Assembly: GCA_031282905.1 (NCBI GenBank)
Contig: JAITCV010000049.1
Span: 1 to 43,919, forward strand
Reading direction: 5' to 3'
Length of the DNA stretch: 43,919 nt
Origin: Azoarcus sp.
Lineage (GTDB): Bacteria > Pseudomonadota > Gammaproteobacteria > Burkholderiales > Rhodocyclaceae
Position 1 is the stretch's first letter. Each line of letters opens with the position of its first letter. Positions 7,541-15,966 of the stretch are shown here, one piece after another. A program made the position numbers and the translations under genes. The notes below the pieces were generated by a model. It saw nothing but the letters and a program-made list of their open reading frames with translations, made no database searches and was not told where the DNA came from.

Positions 7541-8236
7541 TTGCGGCATGGCAAACTGCGTGAATTGTGCGAGCGGATGTTCGATTTGCTCGCCGCGCCG
7601 AATTGCTGCCTGTGCGCTTGTCCGAGTGGCGGCGGGCCGCTGTGCGCGGCGTGCGCGGCGGCGTTGCCCCGGCATGTCCTGCCGTGCTGCCCATGTTGCG
7701 CCTTGCCTACACCGAAGGGGGAGTTGTGCGGGGCATGCCTCGCCGCGTCTCCCGCATTCGATGCGACCCGTGCGGCGTTCGAGTATGTCTTTCCGGTCGA
7801 TGCGCTGATACAGGCGTTCAAATACCGCCATCGCCTGAGTCTTGGCGTTTTTTTCACCGCTGCGCTTGCTGCCTTGCCAATGGGGGAGGTCGATCTGATC
7901 GTGCCGATGCCGCTTCATCCGCGGCGTCTGGCCAGGCGCGGGTTCAACCAGGCGGTGGAGATCGCGCGTCCGCTCGCCCGTGCCATGGGATGCGCGCTGG
8001 AATTGAGCGCGGTTGCGCGCGTGCGCGACACGCCGGCGCAGGCCAGTCTCGACCATGACGCACGGCTGACCAACCTGCGCGGCGCGTTCGCGTGCAATCG
8101 CCGTTTCGATGGCGCGAGGGTGGCGGTGGTCGATGATGTGATGACGACGGGCGCATCACTCGACGCGCTTGCCCGCTGCCTCAAGGCCAGCGGCGCGGCA
8201 TGGGTGGAGAATTGGGTGCTGGCGCGACGTTGTTAG
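7541..8236 (+). CDS. comF: ComF family protein (phosphoribosyltransferase-like)
   Basis: 231 residues. The N-terminus has cysteine pairs of the ComF zinc finger (NCCLCACP, LCAACAAALP, CCPCCALP, LCGACL). The C-terminus carries the PRPP-binding motif VAVVDDVMTTGASLDA of type I phosphoribosyltransferases. ComF acts in natural transformation or DNA uptake in some bacteria; in others (GntX) it has a less defined role. A TTG start at 7541 is chosen because GGGAGGGAG lies 6 bases upstream (7527-7535). The first ATG, at 7577, would cut the protein before the zinc finger. It is divergent from bioB. Confidence 0.9.
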   Translation: MRHGKLRELCERMFDLLAAPNCCLCACPSGGGPLCAACAAALPRHVLPCCPCCALPTPKGELCGACLAASPAFDATRAAFEYVFPVDALIQAFKYRHRLSLGVFFTAALAALPMGEVDLIVPMPLHPRRLARRGFNQAVEIARPLARAMGCALELSAVARVRDTPAQASLDHDARLTNLRGAFACNRRFDGARVAVVDDVMTTGASLDALARCLKASGAAWVENWVLARRC

Positions 8237-8278
8237 TGCTCTACGCTGATTGGAACTTATGAATCCAACCAGCAAGAA

Positions 8279-8335
8279 GATGGAGCTTTCCATCAACGGC
8301 AACGACTGTAGGGGCACGGCGCGCCGTGCCCCTAC
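8279..8335. repeat. Double-hairpin dispersed repeat, copy 1
   Basis: Two hairpins in a row. The first is GATGGA-GCTT-TCCATC (8279-8294). The second is a perfect 28-base palindrome at 8308-8335, starting GTAGGGGCACGGCG. They are joined by a linker with CAACGGCAACGACT. A near-identical unit lies at 11832-11891. It sits in the convergent gap between comF and the DUF2310 gene. It may be a REP- or MITE-like element, and its RNA could act as a bidirectional stem, but there is no U-run. Confidence 0.8.
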
Positions 8336-8391
8336 TACGACCTGTACCAGAGTCGCATTGGCGCGGAGGATGATTTCGTCTGCGTACCAAG

Positions 8392-9162
8392 TCATGTGAG
8401 ATTCCACGCGAAGTTCGACAGCAGTCGGCATGTATCGCACTTGTAATCGAACAGGGAATGCAGCGGCGTTTCCAGACACCACGGCTGCCCGCACGATGGA
8501 CAGCGCCTTGCCTTCTCGGATTTGACGCTCCGCCCATGATCACGATAGAGATAATAGTAGAAGGGTTTGCCCGACAAATCTTCGAGCATGCGGCAGTTTT
8601 CCCGTCCCATCATCGAGAGGCTGCTGCGCGGATCGGACATCTGCCGGATCGTGGCCCGTTCAAGAACCGTGCAGTGCATCTGCAAGCTGTCACACGACTG
8701 ATAATCCGACTGCCAGCGAACTACGTCGCCATATTCGCCGCTTGGCATTGCCGGAAACTTGTAGAGTGGTACGGGCAAGAAACAATCGAGGCAACGAACT
8801 GGCGGTTCAAGCGATAAATAAGTCGTGAACAGAACATATCCGCTTGAACTGTGACATGAACAGGTTTCGGCACTGCCACGGTCTTTCGCCATTGCCGTGG
8901 ATGTAAAGCCAATGCCAAGCGCCACACCTTCCTGGATTTGGCTTGTCACATATTTCCCGTGGAATTTGGGGTCGAGAGATTCTTGTTCGGGGGCAAGAAC
9001 AATTGCCACGCAGTGGTTTTCTTCCATGTAGAGAGGGCCTCTTATCGACTCGCAGATCTGCCCGTTCCTTAGAAGCGTTCCCAAAAGACATTCAGCAAAT
9101 TCGATCGCCTTTTCCGGCGTCTGGCCGTTTTGGAAACTGAATTCGATGCGGTGCACGTACAT
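8392..9162 (-). CDS. DUF2310 zinc-ribbon protein, possibly nucleic-acid binding
   Basis: About 256 residues, starting MYVHRIEFSFQNG, the usual beginning of DUF2310 proteins. The C-terminus has a zinc ribbon, CPSCGQPW and, 13-20 residues on, YKCDTCRLL. A second cysteine cluster (ETCSCHSS, RCLDCF) lies mid-protein. No catalytic motif is recognised. The start at 9162 is preferred over an upstream in-frame ATG at 9297 because AGGTGA precedes it and the family begins there. Base composition is closer to 50% GC than the surroundings, so horizontal gain is possible. The function is unknown. Confidence 0.83.
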   Translation of the reverse strand: MYVHRIEFSFQNGQTPEKAIEFAECLLGTLLRNGQICESIRGPLYMEENHCVAIVLAPEQESLDPKFHGKYVTSQIQEGVALGIGFTSTAMAKDRGSAETCSCHSSSGYVLFTTYLSLEPPVRCLDCFLPVPLYKFPAMPSGEYGDVVRWQSDYQSCDSLQMHCTVLERATIRQMSDPRSSLSMMGRENCRMLEDLSGKPFYYYLYRDHGRSVKSEKARRCPSCGQPWCLETPLHSLFDYKCDTCRLLSNFAWNLT

Positions 9163-9748
9163 GAAAATCACCTGTTGTTCGAGGTTGGAGGTTTCCTGGA
9201 ATGTATCGCCGATGGTAGTCCTCGGCTGTTTTCCGGACATCCGGATCGGCGCTCGACCATCCAGGCAGGACGAAGCGTCGAAGCAACTCGGGGCCACATA
9301 CTATGTGGAAACCTTGCAAGCTTGCCAGGCAAAGGATGAGGTTGGTGAAGAATCATGGGCCGACGGCGCAATGCAGCGGGGTCAGTACAGCTCGTGCGTA
9401 GTACGCATCCAAAAGACGCACCCAAAAGCGCCATAATTTGCATTATGTAAACTTAGATACGGTTGCGCGTTTATACGGCTGCGCGCTTCATCATCGTTCG
9501 ATCCGTGGCCATCACCTGGTTCATTCGCTCCATCGCCTCATTCATGCGCCTCTGCACCGCCTCATTCCCTGGCTGGATCAAATGGCGGCAAACCGCATGA
9601 ACCAACATCCGATCCACGCCTGACGCCTGACAACGGGAAAATATGCTTTCCCTGCCCCGACGTGAGCGGAGTCGCGGCGTGTCAAGGGGAAACTCTTTAC
9701 CTGGATTACCCGTCACTGGCGGCGTAACGGCGTAACCCAGGCTATCCC
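9163..9748. other. Long intergenic stretch without a convincing gene
   Basis: About 590 bases between the DUF2310 gene start and the end of htpG. Small frames at 9438-9623 (+) and 9471-9716 (-) overlap each other, have no ribosome site and no family look. There is an AT-rich patch at about 9430-9475 with the small palindrome ATAAT-TTGC-ATTAT, which may hold the promoter of the minus-strand DUF2310 gene. A hairpin follows htpG (9700-9741). Confidence 0.5.
9700..9741 (-). terminator. Possible stem-loop after htpG
   Basis: On the minus strand CCTGGGTTAC (9741-9732) can pair with GTAATCCAGG (9709-9700), a 10-bp stem with one G-U pair and a 22-base loop. It starts 8 bases after the htpG stop. There is no clear U-tract, so it may be a 3' stabilising structure and not a terminator. 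Confidence 0.35.
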
Positions 9749-11668
9749 TCAGTGTGTCATTGTCAGCATCAACTGGTTGACGCGTTTGACGAAGCTCGCC
9801 GGATCGTCAAGGGTGCCGCCTTCCGCCAGGAGCGCCTGGTCGAAAAGCACCACCGCCCAATCGTCGAAACGTTCATCCTCGGACTTGAGCCGCCGCACTA
9901 CCGGGTGATGCGGATTGATTTCGAGAATGGGCTTCACCACCGGCGCGTTCTGCCCCGCCGCCTTGAGGATGCGGGACAAGTTCATGCCGGGATCGTGCTC
10001 ATCGACAACGAGGCAGGCGGGCGAATCGGTCAGGCGCAAGCTCACCCGCACCTCCTTGATCCGCTCGCCCAGGCTCGTCTTCATTTTTTCGAGCAGCGCC
10101 TTGTATTCACTGGCGGCCTGCTCGGTTTCCTTTTTCTCCGCCTCCTCTTCGAGTTGGCCGAGATCGAGCCCGCCACGCGCCACCGATACCAGCGTCTTGT
10201 CGTCGAATTCGGTCAGGTTGCCCATCACCCATTCATCGACACGATCGGACAAAAGCAGCACCTCGACGCCTTTCTTGCGGAACACTTCGAGATGAGGGCT
10301 GTTTTTCGCCGCGTTGAAACTCTCGGCGGTGATGTAATAGATTTTGTCCTGCCCTTCCTTCATCCGCCCGATGTAATCCTTGAGTGAAACGACCTCGTCA
10401 GGAGTATCGGCATGGGTAGACGCAAAGCGCAGCAAACCGGCAATCTTATCCTTGTTGGCGAAATCCTCGCCCACGCCTTCTTTCAGCACTTTGCCGAATT
10501 CGCCCCAGAACCTGGCGTATTTCTCGCGGTCGGCCGTCTCGTCGCTATTGGCGAGACTTTCAAGCAGGCTCAATACTTTCTTGGCGCAGCCCTGGCGGAT
10601 GGCATCGATGTCGCGCGATTCCTGCAAAATCTCGCGCGAAATGTTGAGCGGCAAATCCGCCGAATCGACCACTCCGCGCACGAAACGCAGGTAAAGCGGC
10701 ATCAGCTTCTCGGCGTCATCCATGATGAAAACGCGCCTCACATAAAGCTTCACCCCATGGCGGGCATTGCGATCCCACAGGTCGAACGGCGCGTGCGCCG
10801 GAATGTAGAGCAACTGGGTATATTCCTGGCGGCCTTCGACCTTGGCGTGCGTCCACGCCAGCGGCTCCTCGTAATCGTGGCCGACGTGCTTGTAGAATGC
10901 CTTGTAATCATCATCACCGATCTCATTGCGTGGGCGCGTCCACAGGGCGTTGGCCTGGTTGACGGTCTCATTCTCATCGAGTCTGACCTGGGCTTTTTGT
11001 TCCTCGTCCCATTTTTCCTTCCGCATCAGGATGGGCTGGACGATGTGATCGGAATATTTGCGAATCAGGCCCCTGAGCTTCCAGCCCGACAGCAGATCTT
11101 CTTGCCCATCACGCAGGTGCAAGGTGATCAGGGTGCCGCGAGCCGCCTCGCCCACCGTTTCGACGGTATATGCTCCGGCCGTCTCGCCGGTCATCGCACA
11201 TTCCCAGCGCACCCCGGCGGAAGCAGGCAATCCGGCGCGGCGCGTGACCACCGTCACCTTGTCGGCGACGATGAAAGCAGAATAGAAGCCAACGCCGAAC
11301 TGGCCGATCAGATGAGCATCCTTTTGCTGATCGCCCGTGAGCTGGCCGAAAAACTCGCGTGTGCCGGACTTGGCGATCGTGCCCAGGTTGGTCACGACCT
11401 CATCGCGGCTCATGCCGATACCATTATCGCGGATCGTGATCGTTTTCGCGCTCTCGTCGAAATCCACCCGGATATCGAGTTCGCCCTTGCCCTCGAACAA
11501 TTCGGGATGGTCGAGCGCCTCGAAGCGAAGCTTGTCGCAGGCATCCGACGCATTCGAAATCAGCTCACGCAGGAAAATCTCGCGATTGGAATAGAGCGAA
11601 TGAATCATCAGGTGAAGCAATTGCTTCACCTCGGCCTGGAAATTCAGGGTTTCGGCGGTCTGTGTCAT
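9749..11668 (-). CDS. htpG: Molecular chaperone HtpG (Hsp90)
   Basis: A 639-residue cytoplasmic Hsp90 homologue, close to the usual 620-640. The N-terminal ATPase domain has the GHKL motifs LISNASDACDKLR, IRDNGIGM and IGQFGVGFYSAF. The middle domain has LPLNISREILQE with the arginine that contacts ATP. The C-terminal dimerisation domain ends VNQLMLTMTH. GGAGAA lies before ATG 11668. A consensus heat-shock (sigma32) promoter sits at 11709-11736, so induction by unfolded protein is expected. It is monocistronic. Confidence 0.98.
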   Translation of the reverse strand: MTQTAETLNFQAEVKQLLHLMIHSLYSNREIFLRELISNASDACDKLRFEALDHPELFEGKGELDIRVDFDESAKTITIRDNGIGMSRDEVVTNLGTIAKSGTREFFGQLTGDQQKDAHLIGQFGVGFYSAFIVADKVTVVTRRAGLPASAGVRWECAMTGETAGAYTVETVGEAARGTLITLHLRDGQEDLLSGWKLRGLIRKYSDHIVQPILMRKEKWDEEQKAQVRLDENETVNQANALWTRPRNEIGDDDYKAFYKHVGHDYEEPLAWTHAKVEGRQEYTQLLYIPAHAPFDLWDRNARHGVKLYVRRVFIMDDAEKLMPLYLRFVRGVVDSADLPLNISREILQESRDIDAIRQGCAKKVLSLLESLANSDETADREKYARFWGEFGKVLKEGVGEDFANKDKIAGLLRFASTHADTPDEVVSLKDYIGRMKEGQDKIYYITAESFNAAKNSPHLEVFRKKGVEVLLLSDRVDEWVMGNLTEFDDKTLVSVARGGLDLGQLEEEAEKKETEQAASEYKALLEKMKTSLGERIKEVRVSLRLTDSPACLVVDEHDPGMNLSRILKAAGQNAPVVKPILEINPHHPVVRRLKSEDERFDDWAVVLFDQALLAEGGTLDDPASFVKRVNQLMLTMTH

Positions 11669-11708
11669 CAGGGGTTCTCCATCAAGGGCAAAAACAGGGT
11701 GTTCGCCC

Positions 11709-11736
11709 AGATGGGGACAAGCCGAACGATTTCAAG
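11709..11736 (-). promoter_or_regulatory. Sigma32 heat-shock promoter of htpG
   Basis: On the minus strand: CTTGAA (11731-11736), a 14-base spacer, CCCCATCT (11709-11716). Both boxes match the sigma32 consensus CTTGAA-N13/17-CCCCATNT in every defined base. The -10 box ends about 40 bases before the htpG ATG. Confidence 0.9.
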
Positions 11737-11831
11737 TGGGAAGGACAAAACAGCGTGGCGGCAGCATCCAGACGAAAGGCGTACCTTCGCCGATGCTTTG
11801 CCCGGCTATCCTCTTGTATTGTTTTGTTCTT

Positions 11832-11891
11832 GATGGAGCTTTTCATCAACGGCAACAACTGTAGGGGCGGCACGGCGCGCCGTGCCCCTAC
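11832..11891. repeat. Double-hairpin dispersed repeat, copy 2
   Basis: Second copy of the unit at 8279-8335. It has GATGGAGCTTTTCATC, the linker CAACGGCAACAACT, then a GTAGGGGC..GCCCCTAC palindrome at 11861-11891. The palindrome is 3 bases longer than in copy 1 (GGCGGCACGG against GGCACGG). The first hairpin has a G-T pair where copy 1 has G-C, so its pairing is kept. It lies between the end of the FkbM gene and the htpG promoter. Confidence 0.8.
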
Positions 11892-12022
11892 AAGGCCACG
11901 CCGTCAAAGCTCAGCCGATCCTCCGTGCTCGCCTCCTTCTCCGCTATACAGAACATCATCATCGGTACCGCCATGCAACCTCACTGCCGCGTTTCCACGG
12001 ACTTCGCTGCCAGTGCGTCTGC

Positions 12023-12949
12023 CTACAAGGATGCATACAAGATAAAATCTGGTCCGATCTTGCGGCACCAAAAGCGATATTTTGGCACCATGTTCTTGAC
12101 CAATCGGGGAATCACCCACATGTCGGATAGACGGTGATATAAACAAATGGCAAGGCGCGGTTTGTATTCCGCAATGATTCCTTGCGCCCCTTTCAGGGCA
12201 TCGACTTCTCCGCCTTCCAAATCCATTTTGATGAAATCCGGTTTCACTTCATTTTCCCGGCACCAATCATCCAAAGTGACGACAGGGACTGAATATGCGC
12301 CTTCTTCCTCTGGTATCAAGTAAATACTGTCCGCCCCTTTGTTGGCATCCACGGATAGACTCATTCGACCCGATGTCGCCCCCAAGCCAACATCCACTGG
12401 TACGATACGACCAGGCTCGAATTGTTGTGCATTTACACACAGATAGCTGAAAGATCTTGGTACTGGTTCAAAGGCAAAAACCTTTTCCGCGCCCTTGCTT
12501 GCTGCCCAGAGAGCAGATTCTCCACAATAGGCGCCGCAGTCCAAAAAGACATCCCCTTCCCGTAGTGTTACCTCACCATACTGGTACGGTTCAAGGACAA
12601 AGAAGGCAGCATATACATTTCGTATGGTCCGTTCATCAGCGGGAAATTTCAATGTCGGCAATCTACCCCCTGCCAATAGAACATCCAGTTCCTGCAAAGC
12701 GCGCGATGAAATTCGCTCCCACTCATCGGTCTTGATTATACCAGCATAATGCACCGCGCTTTCATTGCCCAGCAGACCGCGCAACACTACAAACGCCAAT
12801 TCTTGCTGGAATTGGTCACGACTCGATTCGTCGGCCAGCCAACGCTTGATTTCCTCTATCTCATCACACGCCGCCACCAAAGGCGTGACCGCCTGATTTA
12901 CCAGGCAATCCATCAACTGCTTGACCCGTTCTACCGCATGGACACTCAT
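12023..12949 (-). CDS. FkbM family SAM methyltransferase
   Basis: About 308 residues. The C-terminal two thirds is an FkbM-type class I methyltransferase: DVFLDCGAYCGESALWAA (motif I), VFAFEPVPRSFSYL (motif II), VVTLDDWC and FIKMDLEGGEVDALKGA. FkbM enzymes usually O-methylate sugars or small molecules, often of surface glycans. The first 110 residues are helical and not recognised. GAGGAAG precedes the ATG at 12949, so the longer frame to 13099 is rejected. Its codons are less GC-rich than those of the neighbours and it stands alone, which suggests an acquired gene. Its substrate is unknown. Confidence 0.88.
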   Translation of the reverse strand: MSVHAVERVKQLMDCLVNQAVTPLVAACDEIEEIKRWLADESSRDQFQQELAFVVLRGLLGNESAVHYAGIIKTDEWERISSRALQELDVLLAGGRLPTLKFPADERTIRNVYAAFFVLEPYQYGEVTLREGDVFLDCGAYCGESALWAASKGAEKVFAFEPVPRSFSYLCVNAQQFEPGRIVPVDVGLGATSGRMSLSVDANKGADSIYLIPEEEGAYSVPVVTLDDWCRENEVKPDFIKMDLEGGEVDALKGAQGIIAEYKPRLAICLYHRLSDMWVIPRLVKNMVPKYRFWCRKIGPDFILYASL

Positions 12950-13185
12950 GGCAAGGCTTCCTCGCAGAAAGAAGTATATGATAAAGGCGTGTTGCACCCC
13001 CCCGTACCGCACCCGCATTGCACCATATCGTTCTCCAGAAAACATGACTTTTATTCTACCAGCCCAATGTCGACGCAAACCAGGCCCGACGCCCGGCACG
13101 CCCAGGCTCTACATGTCGACATGCCGTCCGCCGCATCCCCGCCATATAATTACCCCTGCCATCATCCGCGCTTTCGAGCCTTGCC

Positions 13186-13572
13186 ATGAACTTCGAAAAA
13201 GTCATCTTCGGTTTCTTCATCCTGCTTGCCGCCACGCTGAACTTCGGCTTTTTCATTGGTGCGGTGGATGATCCGGTACAGCACGATATCTATGAGCTTT
13301 TCGCCGCGCTGGTGGTCAGTTTGATCGCAACCCTGCTCAAACTCGGCGACCGTACCCACATCGGCGCCATCCACCTTGCCACCAGCCTGGTTGCGGATCT
13401 GCAATTGCTGGCGGCGGCGATGGTCTGGGGCTATGCGTCGCATGTCACGGGCGCCGATCCGCTTTCCGCCAGCATGACCGCCCGGGTCGTGTCGTTGTCG
13501 GGCGGCGCGTTTTTCGCCAACTCGGTTTCAGTCGTCATCCTGATTGCCGAAACCATCATGCAACGGCGCTGA
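13186..13572 (+). CDS. DUF6394-like inner-membrane protein
   Basis: A 128-residue integral membrane protein with about four hydrophobic segments: residues about 5-25, 38-52, 66-85 and 105-123. Charged turns such as GAVDDPVQHD and KLGDRTHIG lie between them. It resembles the small family (DUF6394) found beside K+ channel genes. The stop is 12 bases before the next start, so the two genes are probably co-translated and the products may act together. No enzymatic motif is seen. Confidence 0.75.
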   Translation: MNFEKVIFGFFILLAATLNFGFFIGAVDDPVQHDIYELFAALVVSLIATLLKLGDRTHIGAIHLATSLVADLQLLAAAMVWGYASHVTGADPLSASMTARVVSLSGGAFFANSVSVVILIAETIMQRR

Positions 13573-13584
13573 GGCCGGCCCGAA

Positions 13585-15303
13585 ATGGCGTCTCCGCTTG
13601 CCTCTCCGTCGCGCCATCACAGCATCTTCCTGATGATCATGCGCCGCTTGCGCGCGCCACTGATCCTGCTTGTCGTCATCATTTCGAGTTCGGTGCTGGG
13701 CCTCACCCTGATTCCGGGGCCGGAAATCGATGGACAGGCTCGATACCTGAGTTTTTTCCACGCTTTCTATTTCATCAGCTACACCGCGACCACCATCGGT
13801 TTCGGTGAAATCCCCTACTCTTTTTCCGACCAGCAGCGTTTGTGGGTGATGTTCTGCATCTACTTGTCTGTCATCGGTTGGGCCTACACCATCGGCACCG
13901 TGTTCGCCCTCCTCGCCGACCGCAACCTGCAACAGGCCATCGCCATGCTGCGCTTCAGCCGCGCGGTGCGCCGCCTCGCCGACCCGTTTTACCTTGTCTG
14001 CGGCTATGGCGAAACCGGGCGGCTGATCTGTCAGGCGCTGGATCAACGTGGTTTCCGCATGGTGGTGATCGAAGTCGACGAAACCCGCGCCGGGGAAGTC
14101 GATCTTTATAGTTATACCGCTGACGTTCCCACCCTCACCGCCGATGCGGGCAACCCGGACACCTTGCAAAGCGCGGGACTGACTCACCCCAATTGCATCG
14201 GCGTCATCGCGCTCGCCGACAGCGACGCCGCCAATCTGGCGATCTCGATCAGCGCGCGCCTGCTCGCTCCTCGCCTGCCGGTGCTGGCGCGAGCCGCAAC
14301 CCGCGAGACCGCCGCAAACATGGCTTCTTTCGGCACCGCCCACATCATCAATCCATTCGAACGGTTCAGCCACAGCCTGGGACTGGCGCTGCATGCTCCG
14401 GCAGCCTGGCACCTGCTCACCTGGCTCACGGGCTTGCCGGGAAGCGCCATCAAACGCCACCGCACGCCCCCACATGGTCACTGGATATTGTGCGGGCATG
14501 GACGTTTCGGTCGTCTGATGCTCGATGCCATGGATATGGAATCGATCCCGGTGACCATCATCGACCACCATCCCCAGAGCAACATCGACCACCTGTGGAT
14601 ACAGGGCGATGCCACCGGCCCGGCCGCGCTTGAAGCCGCGGGTATCAACGATGCGGCCGGGCTGGTCGCCTGTACCAATTCGGATATCGACAATCTGTCG
14701 ATCGCGGTGACCGCGCGCATGCTGAACAAGAATACCTTCATCATCATCCGCCAGAATCATTATTCCAATCGCGCCTTGTTTACCGCGTTCGAGTCGGACA
14801 TCACCGTCATTCCCAGCGAGATCATCGCCCACGAGTGCCTGGCGATTCTCTCCACCCCGCTGCTCGCGCCTTTTCTCGAAGTCATCCGCCAGCGCGACGA
14901 AGAATGGTGCAACTGGCTGCTCCAACGCATGACCCGGCGCATGGGCTGGACCGTGCCGGAAATCTGGAGCGCGCGCATCAATTTCACCCAGGCGCCCGCG
15001 CTTTACCGCCGCCTGATGCGCGGCGAAACCATCGCCCTCGACCAAATCCTGCATTCGCATGCCAACCGCTATGAATACCTCGCCTGCGAGGCGCTCTACT
15101 TGAGCCGCGACAACGATGATGCCCTCACCATCCCCGCCGCCGCCACGCCGATCCATCCGGGCGATGAATTGCTGCTTGCCGGTCACCCAGGCGCGCGGGC
15201 GGCGTTCGAACTCAATATCGGCAATGAGCACGCGCTCAATTACATCCTCACTGGCGATGAGTTGCGTGGAAGCTGGCTGTGGGAAAAATTCGGTCGCCAC
15301 TGA
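13585..15303 (+). CDS. Ion channel with two TrkA-N (RCK) domains
   Basis: 572 residues. The N-terminus has a two-helix pore module: TM1 at about 25-43, pore loop and filter TTIGFG at 69-74, TM2 at about 85-107. The filter reads TIGFGE where most K+ channels have TVGYGD. Two Rossmann RCK domains follow, each starting with a dinucleotide-binding turn (LVCGYGETGRLI and ILCGHGRFGRLM). The C-terminal 120 residues may form a TrkA-C-like regulatory part. It probably gates K+ flux in the inner membrane in response to nucleotides or ions. It forms a likely operon with the DUF6394 gene upstream. Confidence 0.88.
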   Translation: MASPLASPSRHHSIFLMIMRRLRAPLILLVVIISSSVLGLTLIPGPEIDGQARYLSFFHAFYFISYTATTIGFGEIPYSFSDQQRLWVMFCIYLSVIGWAYTIGTVFALLADRNLQQAIAMLRFSRAVRRLADPFYLVCGYGETGRLICQALDQRGFRMVVIEVDETRAGEVDLYSYTADVPTLTADAGNPDTLQSAGLTHPNCIGVIALADSDAANLAISISARLLAPRLPVLARAATRETAANMASFGTAHIINPFERFSHSLGLALHAPAAWHLLTWLTGLPGSAIKRHRTPPHGHWILCGHGRFGRLMLDAMDMESIPVTIIDHHPQSNIDHLWIQGDATGPAALEAAGINDAAGLVACTNSDIDNLSIAVTARMLNKNTFIIIRQNHYSNRALFTAFESDITVIPSEIIAHECLAILSTPLLAPFLEVIRQRDEEWCNWLLQRMTRRMGWTVPEIWSARINFTQAPALYRRLMRGETIALDQILHSHANRYEYLACEALYLSRDNDDALTIPAAATPIHPGDELLLAGHPGARAAFELNIGNEHALNYILTGDELRGSWLWEKFGRH

Positions 15304-15386
15304 TGCTGTTTCGTCGTTCTTGTGAAATTTTTCCAGCCCTTTTCCAGAAGCGAAAGACAAGCGATTTGCGCTCCCCGGCAAGGCCA

Positions 15387-15414
15387 GTAGGGGCGACGCA
15401 TGCATCGCTCCTGA
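15387..15414. repeat. Decayed GTAGGGGC-type palindrome
   Basis: GTAGGGGCGA, then CGCATGCA, then TCGCTCCTGA. The outer arms were probably GTAGGGGCGA and TCGCCCCTAC; three bases have changed. It lies in the 269-base gap between the channel gene and dgkA, which otherwise shows no gene. Confidence 0.45.
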
Positions 15415-15572
15415 AAGTCCACGGGGCGCTCGCTTTCGATGAGCTTGGCGGGTGAAACACACGACTTTTCCTCCACTTTGAATGACCTTGCACCGGTTTC
15501 TTCAATGCGATTGCCTGCCTGTGCTCATGCGCATGATGTAGAGTGGCGACCTTTACCTGAACTTGGTGAGTC

Positions 15573-15944
15573 ATGACCCTTCCTCCTCCCAAAGGCCGCG
15601 TCGGCATTGCACGCATCGCCGCCGCGGCGGTTTATTCCCGTGATGGGCTCGCGGCCGCTTTCCGGAGCGAGGCGGCGTTCCGCCAGCTCATGCTGCTGCA
15701 TGCCATACTGATTCCGCTGGCTTTCTTCTGCCCGGTGAGCCGGGGCGAGCGGGCGCTGATGATCGCGGCGTGCCTGTTGTCGCTCATCGTGGAACTGTTC
15801 AATTCGGCGATCGAGGCCGTGGTCGATCGCATCTCGGAAGAGCGCCATCCGCTGTCGAAAAATGCCAAGGATATGGGAAGCGCGGCGCAATTGCTCGCCC
15901 TGGCGATGGTCGCCGCGGTGTGGGGCGTGATCTTGCTGGGCTGA
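15573..15944 (+). CDS. dgkA: Diacylglycerol kinase
   Basis: Small trimeric inner-membrane kinase that recycles diacylglycerol to phosphatidic acid. The protein has 123 residues, the usual size. The conserved block ELFNSAIEAVVDRISEE contains the catalytic and Mg2+-binding glutamates; KNAKDMGSAAQ follows. Three hydrophobic segments are visible at about 37-55, 60-78 and 103-121. The frame starts at ATG 15573. It is 22 bases upstream of the lipoprotein gene, so they may share a transcript. Confidence 0.93.
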   Translation: MTLPPPKGRVGIARIAAAAVYSRDGLAAAFRSEAAFRQLMLLHAILIPLAFFCPVSRGERALMIAACLLSLIVELFNSAIEAVVDRISEERHPLSKNAKDMGSAAQLLALAMVAAVWGVILLG

Positions 15945-15966
15945 TCCGAACCGACAAGGGATAATC

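Noticed and set aside
9438..9716. Small frames on both strands in the htpG-DUF2310 gap
   Set aside because: They overlap each other, lack ribosome sites and have repetitive His/Met-rich sequence without family features.
8237..12022. Genomic island or prophage around the two double-hairpin repeats
   Set aside because: htpG and DUF2310 lie between the copies, and there is no integrase, transposase, att duplication or phage gene.
13528..15462. 644-codon open frame on the minus strand opposite the K+ channel gene
   Set aside because: High-GC shadow frame. The plus-strand frame has a channel filter and two RCK domains; the reverse product has low-complexity, non-family sequence.
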